A DNA stretch of 64,000 nucleotides from Microbacterium soli (lineage in GTDB: Bacteria; Actinomycetota; Actinomycetes; Actinomycetales; Microbacteriaceae), in the NCBI RefSeq assembly GCF_039539005.1, contig NZ_BAABCP010000001.1:744001-808000 (forward strand), read 5' to 3'. Positions 24,935 to 32,574 of this stretch are shown piece by piece. Within the stretch, counting starts at the first letter, position 1; each line of letters starts with the position of its first letter. The translations under genes and the position numbers were made by a program. The notes beneath the pieces were generated by a model. That model was not told the origin of the DNA and did no database searches. It saw nothing but the letters and a program-made list of their open reading frames with translations.

Positions 24935-25630
24935 TCAGAGGCTGACGAGCAGGTCGCGGATGGCTTCCGGTTGTGACAGAAACGGGTGGTGCCCCGTGTC
25001 CAGTTCGACCACGGCATCGGCCCGCTGGGCGTACCTGCGCTGCAACTCGGCCGGAGTGCCACGATCCTGACTGCACACGACGTACGTCGTCGGGATGGCC
25101 TGCCACGATGCCGCGGCCACGGGCTGCGCGGTCACGCGCACGCTTTGGGCCGAAAGGTGTTCGAACGCTTGGGACTGGATGTCCGTGGGGCAGTCCTGCA
25201 GGAACGTCTCCACCAGTGCGTCGGGGTCGACCTGGAGCGTGCCGTTCACCGCGTCGACCTGCAGGAAGGGAGCGGGCTCCCCGTCCCCGAAATCCGCCAG
25301 GCTCTGCCCGATCTCGGGGAGGTAGCTCGAGATGAGGACCAGGTGACGGACTGCATCGGCGCCGGCCGCGGCCTGCGCCGCGACGATGCCGCCGTAGCTG
25401 TGGGCGACGAGAATCGTCGGCTCGTCGCTGCTCTGCAGTGCACGTCGTACGGCGGCCACATCTTCGTCGAGGCCCGCCCCGTCGACGCCGGCGGGAATCC
25501 CCGACTCCCCGCAGCTCGGCAGCTCGGGTGTGACGCTCCTGATCCCGTGTGCATCCAGCAGCCTCGCGGTCCGATGCCACCACCAGTGCCCGTCCTTCAC
25601 GCATGCACCGTGCACGAACACGACTCTCAT
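24935..25630 (-). CDS. Alpha/beta hydrolase
   Basis: 231 residues. FVHGACVKDGHWWW is the oxyanion segment, ILVAHSYGGIVAAQAA the nucleophile elbow, VVCSQDRGTPA the acid region and LDTGHHPFLSQPEAI the catalytic His, a full esterase/lipase-type triad. The start at 25630 is an ATG. Divergent from a TetR regulator gene, which probably controls it. Substrate unknown; the small size and fold resemble plant salicylate-esterase-like and macrocycle-lactone hydrolases. The 59 nt to the convergent ArsR-like gene contain a weak GTGCCG/CGGCAC hairpin. Confidence 0.85.
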   Translation of the reverse strand: MRVVFVHGACVKDGHWWWHRTARLLDAHGIRSVTPELPSCGESGIPAGVDGAGLDEDVAAVRRALQSSDEPTILVAHSYGGIVAAQAAAGADAVRHLVLISSYLPEIGQSLADFGDGEPAPFLQVDAVNGTLQVDPDALVETFLQDCPTDIQSQAFEHLSAQSVRVTAQPVAAASWQAIPTTYVVCSQDRGTPAELQRRYAQRADAVVELDTGHHPFLSQPEAIRDLLVSL

Positions 25631-25666
25631 CTCGACTCCTCACGTTCAGGCGTATCTCGAATTGAC

Positions 25667-25680
25667 GTAACGAGTATTAC
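25667..25680. promoter_or_regulatory. Imperfect palindrome between hydrolase and TetR genes
   Basis: GTAA-CGAGTA-TTAC is a 14-bp interrupted palindrome in the 66-bp divergent region, 17 nt before the TetR ATG. TetR operators are commonly found at such positions. The arms are short, so this is tentative. Confidence 0.4.
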
Positions 25681-25696
25681 ATGAAACGATGCGGGG

Positions 25697-26269
25697 ATGG
25701 GCAGGAAGGCGCAACCTCAGATCAAACAGAATCTGCTCGACCGCTGCACCGAGTACGCGCTCGCGCATGGTCTGCCCGACCGGGTCGAACCCCTCGCCAA
25801 GGCCAGTGGCACCTCGGCACGCATGCTGCTCTACCATTTCGGCACACGAGACGATCTGCTGCGCGAGATTCTTCGGCAGGCTCGGCAGGGCCAGCTCGAC
25901 ATGTTCACGAGTCTGCTGAAGCCGCGCGGGGGTGAGCCGTACACTGTCACGCTGGAGCGGGCATGGCGGCAGATGACGAGCCCGGACGGCCAGCCCTATC
26001 TGCGGATGTTCGGGCAACTGCGCGAGAGCACGGGGCAGCGGCTCTGGCCCGGCTTCAAGCGGATCGCCACGACCGACTGGATCCCACCGTTGGAGGAGGG
26101 GCTGGCGAGCCTCGGCAGGCCGGAGCTGGCCACGCTCACCCTGGCCGTGATCCGGGGCCTTTTCATGGATCTCGACGCAACCGGGGACAAGACCCGTGCA
26201 GACCTGGCCTTCACCGACTTCATCGGGATGCTAACCTGCGACGGGCCTGACCGAAGCACGCCTTCCTAA
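25697..26269 (+). CDS. TetR-family transcriptional regulator
   Basis: 190 residues. The HTH block is LLDRCTEYALAHGL, PLAKASGTSARMLLYHFGTRDDLLREIL, a standard TetR N-terminal domain with the conserved YHFGTRDDLL. The C-terminal ligand domain has no recognisable subfamily signature. Divergent from the alpha/beta hydrolase gene, presumably its target along with itself. Confidence 0.88.
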   Translation: MGRKAQPQIKQNLLDRCTEYALAHGLPDRVEPLAKASGTSARMLLYHFGTRDDLLREILRQARQGQLDMFTSLLKPRGGEPYTVTLERAWRQMTSPDGQPYLRMFGQLRESTGQRLWPGFKRIATTDWIPPLEEGLASLGRPELATLTLAVIRGLFMDLDATGDKTRADLAFTDFIGMLTCDGPDRSTPS

Positions 26270-26521
26270 TCATCGACAGTCACGAGTCGAAAAGGCGAGA
26301 CCTTGCCGATCTGCTGAAGCCAACGTAGCGGTCAGGTCATGGCGCGGGCAGGACGCGCCGGCCGGCCGTGCCCACACCACGAGGTGCTCGAGGACACGCA
26401 CACCTCATCGACCGAGGCGGCACTCGCTGTGCGCGACGCGGTCGACCTCTCGAATCGTGAGGTCTCGAATCAAGGAGGCGATGGGGCGAAAAAACCGGCT
26501 ATGACCAGGTCTTCTGATCTG
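26270..26521. other. Intergenic region up to the first tRNA-Met
   Basis: No credible gene. The part next to the tRNA carries a terminator-like T-run for the minus-strand tRNA. A GACCTC/GAGGTC inverted repeat lies upstream of it (about 26446-26465). Confidence 0.4.
26489..26510 (-). terminator. Terminator downstream of tRNA-Met copy 1
   Basis: On the minus strand ACCTGG, a short loop and CCGGT (one bulge) are followed by six T residues (26494-26489). It sits about 12 nt beyond the tRNA 3' end and is probably the original chromosomal terminator of the tRNA-Thr/tRNA-Met transcript before the island inserted. Confidence 0.5.
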
Positions 26522-26595
26522 TAGCAGGAGCGGGGCTCGAACCCGCGACCTCACGATTATGAGTCGTGCGCTCTCACCAACTGAGCTATCCTGCC
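26522..26595 (-). tRNA. tRNA-Met(CAT), copy 1, outer end of the island
   Basis: A 74-nt cloverleaf on the minus strand: acceptor GGCAGGA pairs with TCCTGCT (one terminal G-U), D arm TAGCTCAG, anticodon arm ACGACTCATAATCGT with anticodon CAT, and T arm GCGGG-TTCGAGC-CCCGC. The ACGACTCATAATCGT arm is that of elongator tRNA-Met rather than initiator. Its 5' half faces the island, so it no longer has the tRNA-Thr gene in front of it; whether it is still transcribed is uncertain. It shares 49 identical bp with copy 2 at 30902-30975. Confidence 0.88.
26540..26588. repeat. 49-bp att core, left copy (inside tRNA-Met copy 1)
   Basis: It starts AACCCGCGACCTCACG and ends ACCAACTGAGCTA, and is identical to 30920-30968. 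It spans the T-arm 5' strand, variable loop, anticodon arm and D arm. Differences resume immediately outside on both sides, so crossover took place within this block. Confidence 0.8.
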
Positions 26596-26838
26596 GCTGC
26601 CTAGAGTTTTCTCGCTCTGACCAGGTAATCCTTGCCTGGAGTTTTTCTCTGACTCATCGATCATACCAGTCAGTTAGAGCGGTTTCGGACGATCTCGACC
26701 GAATAAACGTCGAATAAACGTCGACTGCTCAAATCTCGCCGACGCACCTTCCGTGGCCGCCCGCGCGCGGGTGTCGGCATGATCCATGCCAGTCAGAGAT
26801 GCCGCGTACAGCAGGCTGGCGCCCTGTTCGATTATTGG
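26596..26838. other. Left end of the island, non-coding
   Basis: There is no credible gene between tRNA-Met copy 1 and the ietS stop. It holds the left arm-type repeat (26701-26725), two related GAGTTTT(T)CTC segments near 26605 and 26639, and a perfect 12-bp palindrome CCCGCGCGCGGG at 26760-26771 that might act as an ietS terminator. Confidence 0.45.
26701..26725. repeat. Arm-type repeat, left end of island
   Basis: A 25-bp element made of two tandem AATAAACGTCG units. A copy with one mismatch is at 30818-30842 in the same orientation. Short tandem direct repeats located about 100 bp from the crossover core are the usual arm-binding sites of tyrosine integrases. Confidence 0.7.
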
Positions 26839-29391
26839 TCAGGTCGGGATCTCAACGCTGCCGTATACCTGCTGATAGACCGGGGTCCAGAGATCGACCT
26901 CGATCTCCGGGGACTCGATGCTCACGATCAGCGAGTAGTGGACCCCATGTTCGCTCTGGTCCTCGTGTGGACGGTTCTTCCACCACCCGGCTACCGGGTA
27001 CACCGCGATCGCACCCTTGCTGGCGAGATCAACGGCATTCCCTGACCAGATATCGGTGTGGAGTGACCCGGCAGCCTGCTGTTGGTTACTGCCGAACATC
27101 CAGCCTTGCTCCGTACGGAGCTTTAGCGGCTTCTGCTCATCCAGACGGGCGCGTGCGTTGACCCGTTGACGGAACGCCTCAACACTGTCGTCAGGTCGGC
27201 GTGTTGCAAAGCGCAGTCCATGAGACGGGTAGATGTAACGGCCGGTCCATCCGCGGCTGGAGGGGTTCGGTTCGACGAAGTACGAAAGAGTCACCCGCAT
27301 TCGGACCTGAGCAGAGCCGAGCGCTTCCAGCTCCGCCGTGGGCCACGGCAGCTCGTGAAGATTCATCTCACGTGTCCTGCCGGCGCTGCTGTTTCCTTCG
27401 CGTTCGTAGGGATGGATCGTCGCTTCGGCGACCAGGGTGAGTGCGTCGGCGGCACTGTACAGGGCCCGGTCAGCATCGGGGACACCCATGCCATAGCAAC
27501 GCAGCAGCGCGGCCAACGCGGTCTTGTTCGATTCCGCATCGAAGCGGGTTTGCATCGCGTCCGTCCATTGCGCGGAATGCACGATGAGCGCGCGTACCGT
27601 CTCCGGTCGAAGGTCCGGATAGGCGGCATAGATATCAGCGGCGATGGCAGCCACGGTCGCGGTCGCGGCCGAGGTGTCACGTGTCGTTGTGAAGAACCCC
27701 TCACCTGGCATCCGGAAACGGGTGGTGAGCAGTGCGAGGTTTTCGGGCGTATCGGCCGTGCTCTTATCGGGGGATGCGGCAAGGTTGCCGCCGTCAGCGA
27801 CAACATCGGGTTTGAATGGCCACTTCTTACTGTCAAACAGCACCGAGGTGCGACTGACCGGGGAGAGTTCACCGCGCGGAGCGATGGGCTTGTATCCGGC
27901 GAACTCCTGCGGTGCCCCGGACATATCATCCTTCGCGGAGTAGGCACCAACGGTGAGCGCGTTCCATGCCTGTGCGGGATCTTCTACCGGCTCGAGAATG
28001 CTGCGTTCGAGGTGGTCATCGGTGGCGGAGACGTTTCGAATGTTCCCTGCGGAGACGACGAAGAGTCGTGGTCGGGGCGGCTCATCACGGTCCAGATAGG
28101 TGAACTTCGGGTCAGTGTCGTCGATCGCGCGCCCGAAGGCCAGTGCATCGATCGCCGCTGACCAGGAGGTCGGTTTTCCTGCTTCGGCTTTCACGTTCTT
28201 GTCGTCGCGAGCCGGTGCGCGGGTTTGTTCCGCGGTGACGGCGAGCATGAACACGCGTGGACGGTCAGCCGCTTGGATCTCGGGCCGGTCAACGGCGCGA
28301 GCAGTGATCGCTCCGTAGAGGTCTTGATCGGTGTTGTCTCGATCGGGCAGGATCTTCACCGACTCCAAACGGTGGCGAAGTTCTACGACTGCCTGCTCCT
28401 GAACCGCTCGGTGTACGTCCCCGTAGAGCGCCAGACCTGCCATTTCGGTGCCATGTCTATGCACCGGCGGTAGCTGCCACAGCGGATGGGCGACATGCAT
28501 GTCGCTCTCTGCGATCGAGTCCGTCAGAAGCGGGTGGCTGTCCTGAACGCCTGTGTCAAGAATGCAGACGACAGGGGCACCGGGACCGGCTGGTCGCAGA
28601 CGGCCACGGAGGTCTTCGACCCACTCTGCTTGCTCTGATGCTGGCAGTTCACTGAGGAAGCTCTGGACGTCGTGCGGCTGCCGTAGCTCCGCAATGTCGT
28701 CAAGGGACCGGAAAGCATCAGCGAGTTGATCTGCAGTCGAATGGACCAGCACAACGGTCCTGTCTCCGAAACCGAGATAGTGCTCACTCGTGCGAAGACC
28801 GCGGGCGGCGGCGAAAGCCGTGAACCGTTCGAGTGCGTGACCGTCACGTTTACGGAGCCAGACCTCCCACCAGCGCATCTGCGTCGGGTCGGCCGGGTAG
28901 GCGTCGTCCGCATCCGTCCACAGCTGTCGGATTGTTGCTCTGCGGATCTCTTGGATGCCTTCCACAAGGTCCGCATGACGTGCTTTGTCCGCATCCGCCG
29001 TCTCGACGTACTGCGTCAGTCGTTTCAGGAAATGCTGTTTCTTTCCGTCCGGGATGTAGACGGTTGCGACTTGCACGCGGCCGTCGCCCGCGTCCATCTC
29101 GCTGACAACGACCAGCTCAGGCTGTTCGCCGCTGCTTTGGACGTCGAGGCTTTTCAGCGCGAGTTCGAGTCCGGGGAAGGAGAGGAAGGACAGGTAGGTA
29201 CCTTCGGTCGGCGGCTCATCCGAGGTGGGGCGTACCGCGCTTTCGTACTGCCGGATGAGGGCGTTCCCATGCGCCCGCCGATCACGCGAAAAAATGGGAC
29301 GCTCGGTGCTCCCGCCGCTGCTGGGAATCGTGAACGGTTCAGATCGGGGCGTCATCGGCACAACGATGTGCGGACGGTCACGCTCAGCCAT
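26839..29391 (-). CDS. ietS: IetS: S8 subtilisin-like serine protease of an IetAS system
   Basis: 850 residues from the ATG at 29391, 4 nt after the ietA stop (a TTG at 29451 inside ietA is an alternative start without a ribosome binding site). The S8 triad is complete: VCILDTGVQDSHPL (Asp), HRHGTEMAGLALYG (His) and TRDTSAATATVAAIAADI (Ser), plus the oxyanion Asn in FVVSAGNI. There is no signal peptide, so it acts in the cytoplasm. About 270 residues precede the protease domain and about 250 follow. IetS with IetA is known as a plasmid-stability toxin-antitoxin pair and as an anti-phage system; the protease is the toxic effector. Confidence 0.85.
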   Translation of the reverse strand: MAERDRPHIVVPMTPRSEPFTIPSSGGSTERPIFSRDRRAHGNALIRQYESAVRPTSDEPPTEGTYLSFLSFPGLELALKSLDVQSSGEQPELVVVSEMDAGDGRVQVATVYIPDGKKQHFLKRLTQYVETADADKARHADLVEGIQEIRRATIRQLWTDADDAYPADPTQMRWWEVWLRKRDGHALERFTAFAAARGLRTSEHYLGFGDRTVVLVHSTADQLADAFRSLDDIAELRQPHDVQSFLSELPASEQAEWVEDLRGRLRPAGPGAPVVCILDTGVQDSHPLLTDSIAESDMHVAHPLWQLPPVHRHGTEMAGLALYGDVHRAVQEQAVVELRHRLESVKILPDRDNTDQDLYGAITARAVDRPEIQAADRPRVFMLAVTAEQTRAPARDDKNVKAEAGKPTSWSAAIDALAFGRAIDDTDPKFTYLDRDEPPRPRLFVVSAGNIRNVSATDDHLERSILEPVEDPAQAWNALTVGAYSAKDDMSGAPQEFAGYKPIAPRGELSPVSRTSVLFDSKKWPFKPDVVADGGNLAASPDKSTADTPENLALLTTRFRMPGEGFFTTTRDTSAATATVAAIAADIYAAYPDLRPETVRALIVHSAQWTDAMQTRFDAESNKTALAALLRCYGMGVPDADRALYSAADALTLVAEATIHPYEREGNSSAGRTREMNLHELPWPTAELEALGSAQVRMRVTLSYFVEPNPSSRGWTGRYIYPSHGLRFATRRPDDSVEAFRQRVNARARLDEQKPLKLRTEQGWMFGSNQQQAAGSLHTDIWSGNAVDLASKGAIAVYPVAGWWKNRPHEDQSEHGVHYSLIVSIESPEIEVDLWTPVYQQVYGSVEIPT

Positions 29392-29395
29392 ACCT

Positions 29396-30391
29396 CTATG
29401 CGCTCCGGTCACCCAATACCGATCGGGAACGTTCCCCGAGAGCGGCAACAAGATCGTCGGTCAGGATTCGAGTGCGGCCCGCAAGAACACTTCGCTTCGC
29501 GGCGTTCTCGGCAGCAGTCGCGATCTCTGCATGACTCAGCCCTCGCCCGGCGTCGAGCACCCTCGACCAACTGAGGTTGCCGATGCGGAAAAGAGCGAGC
29601 CGGTTCTTGATGACCGCTTGCGCAGCATCGTCGTCAGGCAGGGAGAAGTCCATGACCGTGTCGAACCGCCGGTACAACGCGCTATCCAGAAGCTGCGGGT
29701 GATTCGTCGCTGCTACAATCACGCTCTCCGATGTGTCTTCCTCAAGGAACTGCAGGAACGAGTTCAGAATCCGACGGATCTCTCCCACATCGTTTCCGGC
29801 TGCTCTGTCACCAGCGAGGGCGTCTACCTCATCGAACAGATAAACACCACGCGTCTCGATCAGCGCATCAAAGATCAGCCGCAACTTCGCGGCGGTCTCG
29901 CCCATGAACTTGGTGATGATCGTGTCCAGGCGGATGGCGAACAACGGAAGACGCAGTTCTCCGGCCAGCACACGCGCCGTCGAGGTTTTCCCGGTGCCGG
30001 GCGGGCCGATCAGCAGTAGCCTACGCGCTGGTCGGAGTCCGTGGCGGGCAAGTACGTCCCGCTGGCGTTGTTCGTGCAGAACCTGATGTAGCCGCTCCCC
30101 CAGGTCGTCCGACAGAACTAGATCGTTGAGTCGGGAATCGGGGTAGCTCACCGTCAGCAACGAACTGAGTTCCCCCCGAGGCTGCGCAACCGGCACGACC
30201 GATGCGCCCTGTTCCCGCGCAGCACCGCGTTGGCGGAGGTCATCAACAAGATCACGAAGGTCCTGCGCGAACCTTGATTGACCCGAGCGTGCTGCTTTCG
30301 CCGCTACCTGCATCGCGACCGCGTAGAACTGAGGGTCGTCGCCGTCAGCGTGGCTTTTCACGAGCGCCTTGAGCTGATCGTTCGTTGCCAT
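29396..30391 (-). CDS. ietA: IetA: AAA ATPase of an IetAS system
   Basis: 331 residues. A helical N-terminus (about 1-90) precedes a single AAA domain: Walker A LLIGPPGTGKTSTAR, Walker B GVYLFDEVDALAGD, sensor 1 IVAATNHPQLLD and the RRF arginine region, ending with a small helical lid. The ATG at 30391 follows GGAAGGAGG. It is the partner and probable regulator (antitoxin) of the downstream protease; in IetAS systems the ATPase controls protease activation on infection. Gene order ATPase then protease and tight spacing match the known family. Confidence 0.87.
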   Translation of the reverse strand: MATNDQLKALVKSHADGDDPQFYAVAMQVAAKAARSGQSRFAQDLRDLVDDLRQRGAAREQGASVVPVAQPRGELSSLLTVSYPDSRLNDLVLSDDLGERLHQVLHEQRQRDVLARHGLRPARRLLLIGPPGTGKTSTARVLAGELRLPLFAIRLDTIITKFMGETAAKLRLIFDALIETRGVYLFDEVDALAGDRAAGNDVGEIRRILNSFLQFLEEDTSESVIVAATNHPQLLDSALYRRFDTVMDFSLPDDDAAQAVIKNRLALFRIGNLSWSRVLDAGRGLSHAEIATAAENAAKRSVLAGRTRILTDDLVAALGERSRSVLGDRSA

Positions 30392-30623
30392 GACCAGCCA
30401 GCCTCCTTCCGCGACTCCCCTTGCCCGCGACGGACCCGACAGGCTTACCGCTGAATTCTACCCGCGCGCGTAGGCATGATACGGAGGCACGCTCCACACT
30501 GATGGCGGCACTATGCGGCACATGCTCAACTCGTACCCGGCACTTCCTTCGTACCGTCAGCCCGGTGTCAAGATCTCTCCTGAGAACGAATTGCCAAGCA
30601 TCGGCGAGTTCGCCGCAGCAGGC

Positions 30624-30725
30624 TCAGTGAGCCCAGAGCGCATAAATCGCTTCAGACAACGCGCCGAAGTACGCGGCGAGCGCGAGGGCAATGAGCGTGG
30701 GTCCAAGGCAAGCCCGGTTCGACGT
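30624..30725 (-). pseudogene. Possible 3' remnant of a small membrane protein gene
   Basis: On the minus strand this frame reads ...ACLGPTLIALALAAYFGALS then EAIYALWAH and stop, a good amphipathic/membrane helix. It has an in-frame stop just upstream and no start codon. It could be the tail of a phage- or plasmid-derived membrane protein left by deletion, or chance. Confidence 0.22.
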
Positions 30726-30817
30726 TCACTATCCATGTCGAATAGGTGCCGATCCGAGAGCGCCCGAGGTCGCTCGACCTGCACCCTATGCAGACGCCAG
30801 GACAACGACCTGTCGCG

Positions 30818-30842
30818 GAATAAGCGTCGAATAAACGTCGAC
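30818..30842. repeat. Arm-type repeat, right end of island
   Basis: This copy matches 26701-26725 at 24 of 25 positions (A to G at the seventh base), in the same orientation. It lies 59 nt from tRNA-Met copy 2. Confidence 0.7.
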
Positions 30843-30901
30843 CCAATCAATCTTCCGTCCCTCCATAGGGACAAAAAATCCTGATCAGACGAGAAATCTA
30901 G

Positions 30902-30975
30902 TAGCGGAGGCGGGACTCAAACCCGCGACCTCACGATTATGAGTCGTGCGCTCTCACCAACTGAGCTACCCTGCC
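30902..30975 (-). tRNA. tRNA-Met(CAT), copy 2, chimeric junction copy
   Basis: A 74-nt cloverleaf with the same anticodon arm as copy 1 and T arm GCGGG-TTTGAGT-CCCGC. The acceptor is poorly matched: GGCAGGG against CTCCGCT gives an A4-C69 mismatch and a G6-U67 wobble. The 5' half abuts tRNA-Thr (host side) and the 3' half abuts the island, so this copy has the host promoter and an element-supplied 3' half. It is presumably still expressed because it lies 32 nt after tRNA-Thr. Confidence 0.85.
30920..30968. repeat. 49-bp att core, right copy (inside tRNA-Met copy 2)
   Basis: Identical over 49 bp to 26540-26588, in the same orientation. Confidence 0.8.
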
Positions 30976-31007
30976 GCACGGCATCCGCTCGGTGAGCGAA
31001 CACTGCG

Positions 31008-31079
31008 AGCCCCGAGTCAGGATTGAACTGACGACCCCTTCCTTACCATGGAAGTGCTCTGCCACTGAGCTATCGGGGC
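31008..31079 (-). tRNA. tRNA-Thr(GGT)
   Basis: A 72-nt minus-strand cloverleaf: acceptor GCCCCGA pairs with TCGGGGC, D arm TAGCTCAGTGGCAGAGC, anticodon loop ATGGTAA with anticodon GGT, and T arm CGTCAGTTCAATCCTGACT. It precedes tRNA-Met copy 2 by 32 nt on the same strand; the two were probably one transcript. Confidence 0.93.
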
Positions 31080-31296
31080 GTGCTGCTCCTGTCAGAGCAA
31101 CCAGACGAGACTATCATCTGCGGGGCCGTGGCACGAAATCGAACCGGCCGTCTGCGCCCCTCGCGACGGCGCCTCTGCGCACGGTCGCGATCACGCGGCC
31201 CGTGCACCCCGGCTCGGATGTCACAGCCGGCCGCTGCAGGCCGACGGATGCGACGATGCGCGCCGCACGAGGACGCGGGACAGGCCCCGACGGGGC

Positions 31297-32433
31297 TCAG
31301 TACTCGTAGCGGCCGGCGTTCTTGCGCATCCACGGCAGCGGGTCGACCGTGGAGCCGTTGATGATGATCTCGAAGTGCAGGTGCGCGCCGTAGGAGCGGC
31401 CGGTGTTGCCGACCTTGCCGATCGTGTCGCCGACCTTGACCTTCTGCCCGGCATGCACCGCCAGCGAGCCGTACTGCATGTGCGCGTAGTGGCTGGTGAC
31501 GACCTGGCCGTCGATGATGTGGTCGACGTACGCGGTCACGCCGTACGCGCCGCCCGATTCGGTCGCGATGCGCACCGTCCCGTCGGCGATCGCCTGGATG
31601 GTCGCGCCGGCGCCCGGCACCAGGTCGATGCCGGCGTGCAGCCTGCCATCGCGCATGCCGTACGGTGAGCTCATGGCCACGCCGACCATGAACGGCCACT
31701 GGATGGCGGCGTTCGGATCGTTCGTGTAGAGGCTGTCGGAGAAGCGGATGTGCTCCTCGGCGGCGACGTCCAGCAGCGACACCGTCGAGTACTCGGCATC
31801 CCTGGCGACGGACTCGTCCTCCACGTCGGAGGCCGCGACGAACGCCTGGATCTCGTCCTCCTCCACCTTCTTCGCCGCCGGTGCGTCCGCGGCCAGCAGC
31901 GACGTCGTCGCGCGTGCGCCGCCGGCCTGCGCGGCGGCGACAGCACTCGCGGGAAACGTCATCGAGACGGCGATGAGCCCTGCCACACTCATCACGCCCA
32001 GCGTGGCGGCTGCGGCGGCGATGCGGTGACGGATGCGGCGCGGCCGTGCCACGTGAGCAGAGGACGCGGGCGATGAATCAGCCACGACGTCGTCGACCCT
32101 CGGCGCCTCCCGGTCGGATTCGTCCTCGACGGGCGAGAAGCCGAAGGCGTCGGATGCCAGCGCGAACGCGTCCACCCCGACGGGCCGGTCGGATGCTGCT
32201 GGACGGGCGTCGGCGGCCGCGGCCTGAGCGAGGCGCCGCGCCCGCCGGCTCAGCGGAGCCTCCGCACTCACCGCCGGAGTCTCCTCGGGCACTGCGGAAA
32301 GCGCGGTGGATCGCCCGGCGGACTCGGGCGACGACTGCACGGCATCCGAGGTCGCCTGTGCCGCCGCGGCCGCGCGGAGCCGGTGGGATCGGCGCGTCAG
32401 CGCGGGCTCGATCTCAGGGCGTGCAGGAGGCAA
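31297..32433 (-). CDS. M23-family (LytM) metallopeptidase, membrane-anchored
   Basis: 378 residues from a TTG at 32433 (no clear ribosome binding site, so the exact start is uncertain). A long basic/acidic N-terminus leads to one transmembrane helix (about 135-160, ATLGVMSVAGLIAVSMTF), an extracytoplasmic coil region, then the M23 domain: GRLHAGIDLVPGAG (HxxxD zinc motif), HYAHMQYGS and GAHLHFEI (HxH). Both zinc motifs are intact, so active peptidoglycan endopeptidase function is expected. The 217-bp gap to tRNA-Thr holds no gene. Confidence 0.88.
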   Translation of the reverse strand: MPPARPEIEPALTRRSHRLRAAAAAQATSDAVQSSPESAGRSTALSAVPEETPAVSAEAPLSRRARRLAQAAAADARPAASDRPVGVDAFALASDAFGFSPVEDESDREAPRVDDVVADSSPASSAHVARPRRIRHRIAAAAATLGVMSVAGLIAVSMTFPASAVAAAQAGGARATTSLLAADAPAAKKVEEDEIQAFVAASDVEDESVARDAEYSTVSLLDVAAEEHIRFSDSLYTNDPNAAIQWPFMVGVAMSSPYGMRDGRLHAGIDLVPGAGATIQAIADGTVRIATESGGAYGVTAYVDHIIDGQVVTSHYAHMQYGSLAVHAGQKVKVGDTIGKVGNTGRSYGAHLHFEIIINGSTVDPLPWMRKNAGRYEY

Positions 32434-32499
32434 TTCGGGTCTTTCGGGTCATCGTCAAGCTCGGGCAGCTTGTCCACTCTCCGTCCTCGGGGGAGGAAA

Positions 32500-32516
32500 G
32501 TAACGAACAGGTAAAC
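32500..32516. promoter_or_regulatory. Possible MtrA-like box upstream of the M23 peptidase
   Basis: GTAACG (32500-32505) followed by GTAAAC (32511-32516) is a direct repeat with an 11-nt period, in the AT-richer region between the M23 and inositol-phosphatase genes. Direct GTAAC repeats are the type of site reported for the actinobacterial response regulator MtrA, which controls cell-wall peptidases. Assignment is inference. Confidence 0.35.
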
Positions 32517-32574
32517 ACTGTACAGGTTCGGAGCCGATAAAGCTACGAACGGGTACCGCCTCCGCGGGACGTTC

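Larger units (their letters stand above)
30392..30901. other. Right end of the island, mostly non-coding
   Basis: In 510 bp no intact gene is supportable. It contains a -10-like TAGAAT for ietA (minus strand, 30460-30455) without a good -35, a short membrane-like coding remnant at 30624-30725, the right arm-type repeat (30818-30842) and, by the tRNA, a run of six A on the plus strand (30873-30878) beside CTGATCAG, probably a terminator brought in by the element. Confidence 0.5.
26522..30975. mobile_element. Small tRNA-Met-integrated island carrying IetAS
   Basis: Both ends carry a tRNA-Met gene with a 49-bp identical core and, just inside, a copy of a 25-bp arm-type repeat in the same orientation (26701-26725 and 30818-30842). 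Cargo is the ietA-ietS pair. Base composition looks lower in GC than the flanks. No integrase, excisionase or replication gene is present, so the element is probably immobile or depends on an integrase elsewhere. The mosaic of acceptor stems (see findings) supports site-specific integration by strand exchange inside the tRNA. Confidence 0.72.

Noticed and set aside
26339..26524. A 61-codon open frame beside tRNA-Met copy 1
   Set aside because: It runs into the tRNA and terminator region and shows no motif.
26760..26771. Perfect palindrome CCCGCGCGCGGG as an operator
   Set aside because: It is alternating CG and occurs by chance often in 70% GC DNA; at best a weak terminator for ietS.
30513..30884. 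Plus-strand open frame at the right end of the island
   Set aside because: Arg/Ser-rich, no start signal, and it crosses the arm-type repeat. It could be a small element gene but nothing supports it.
32434..32574. A riboswitch (for example c-di-AMP/ydaO type) upstream of the M23 gene
   Set aside because: Only about 140 nt are available and I could not find the conserved paired elements.
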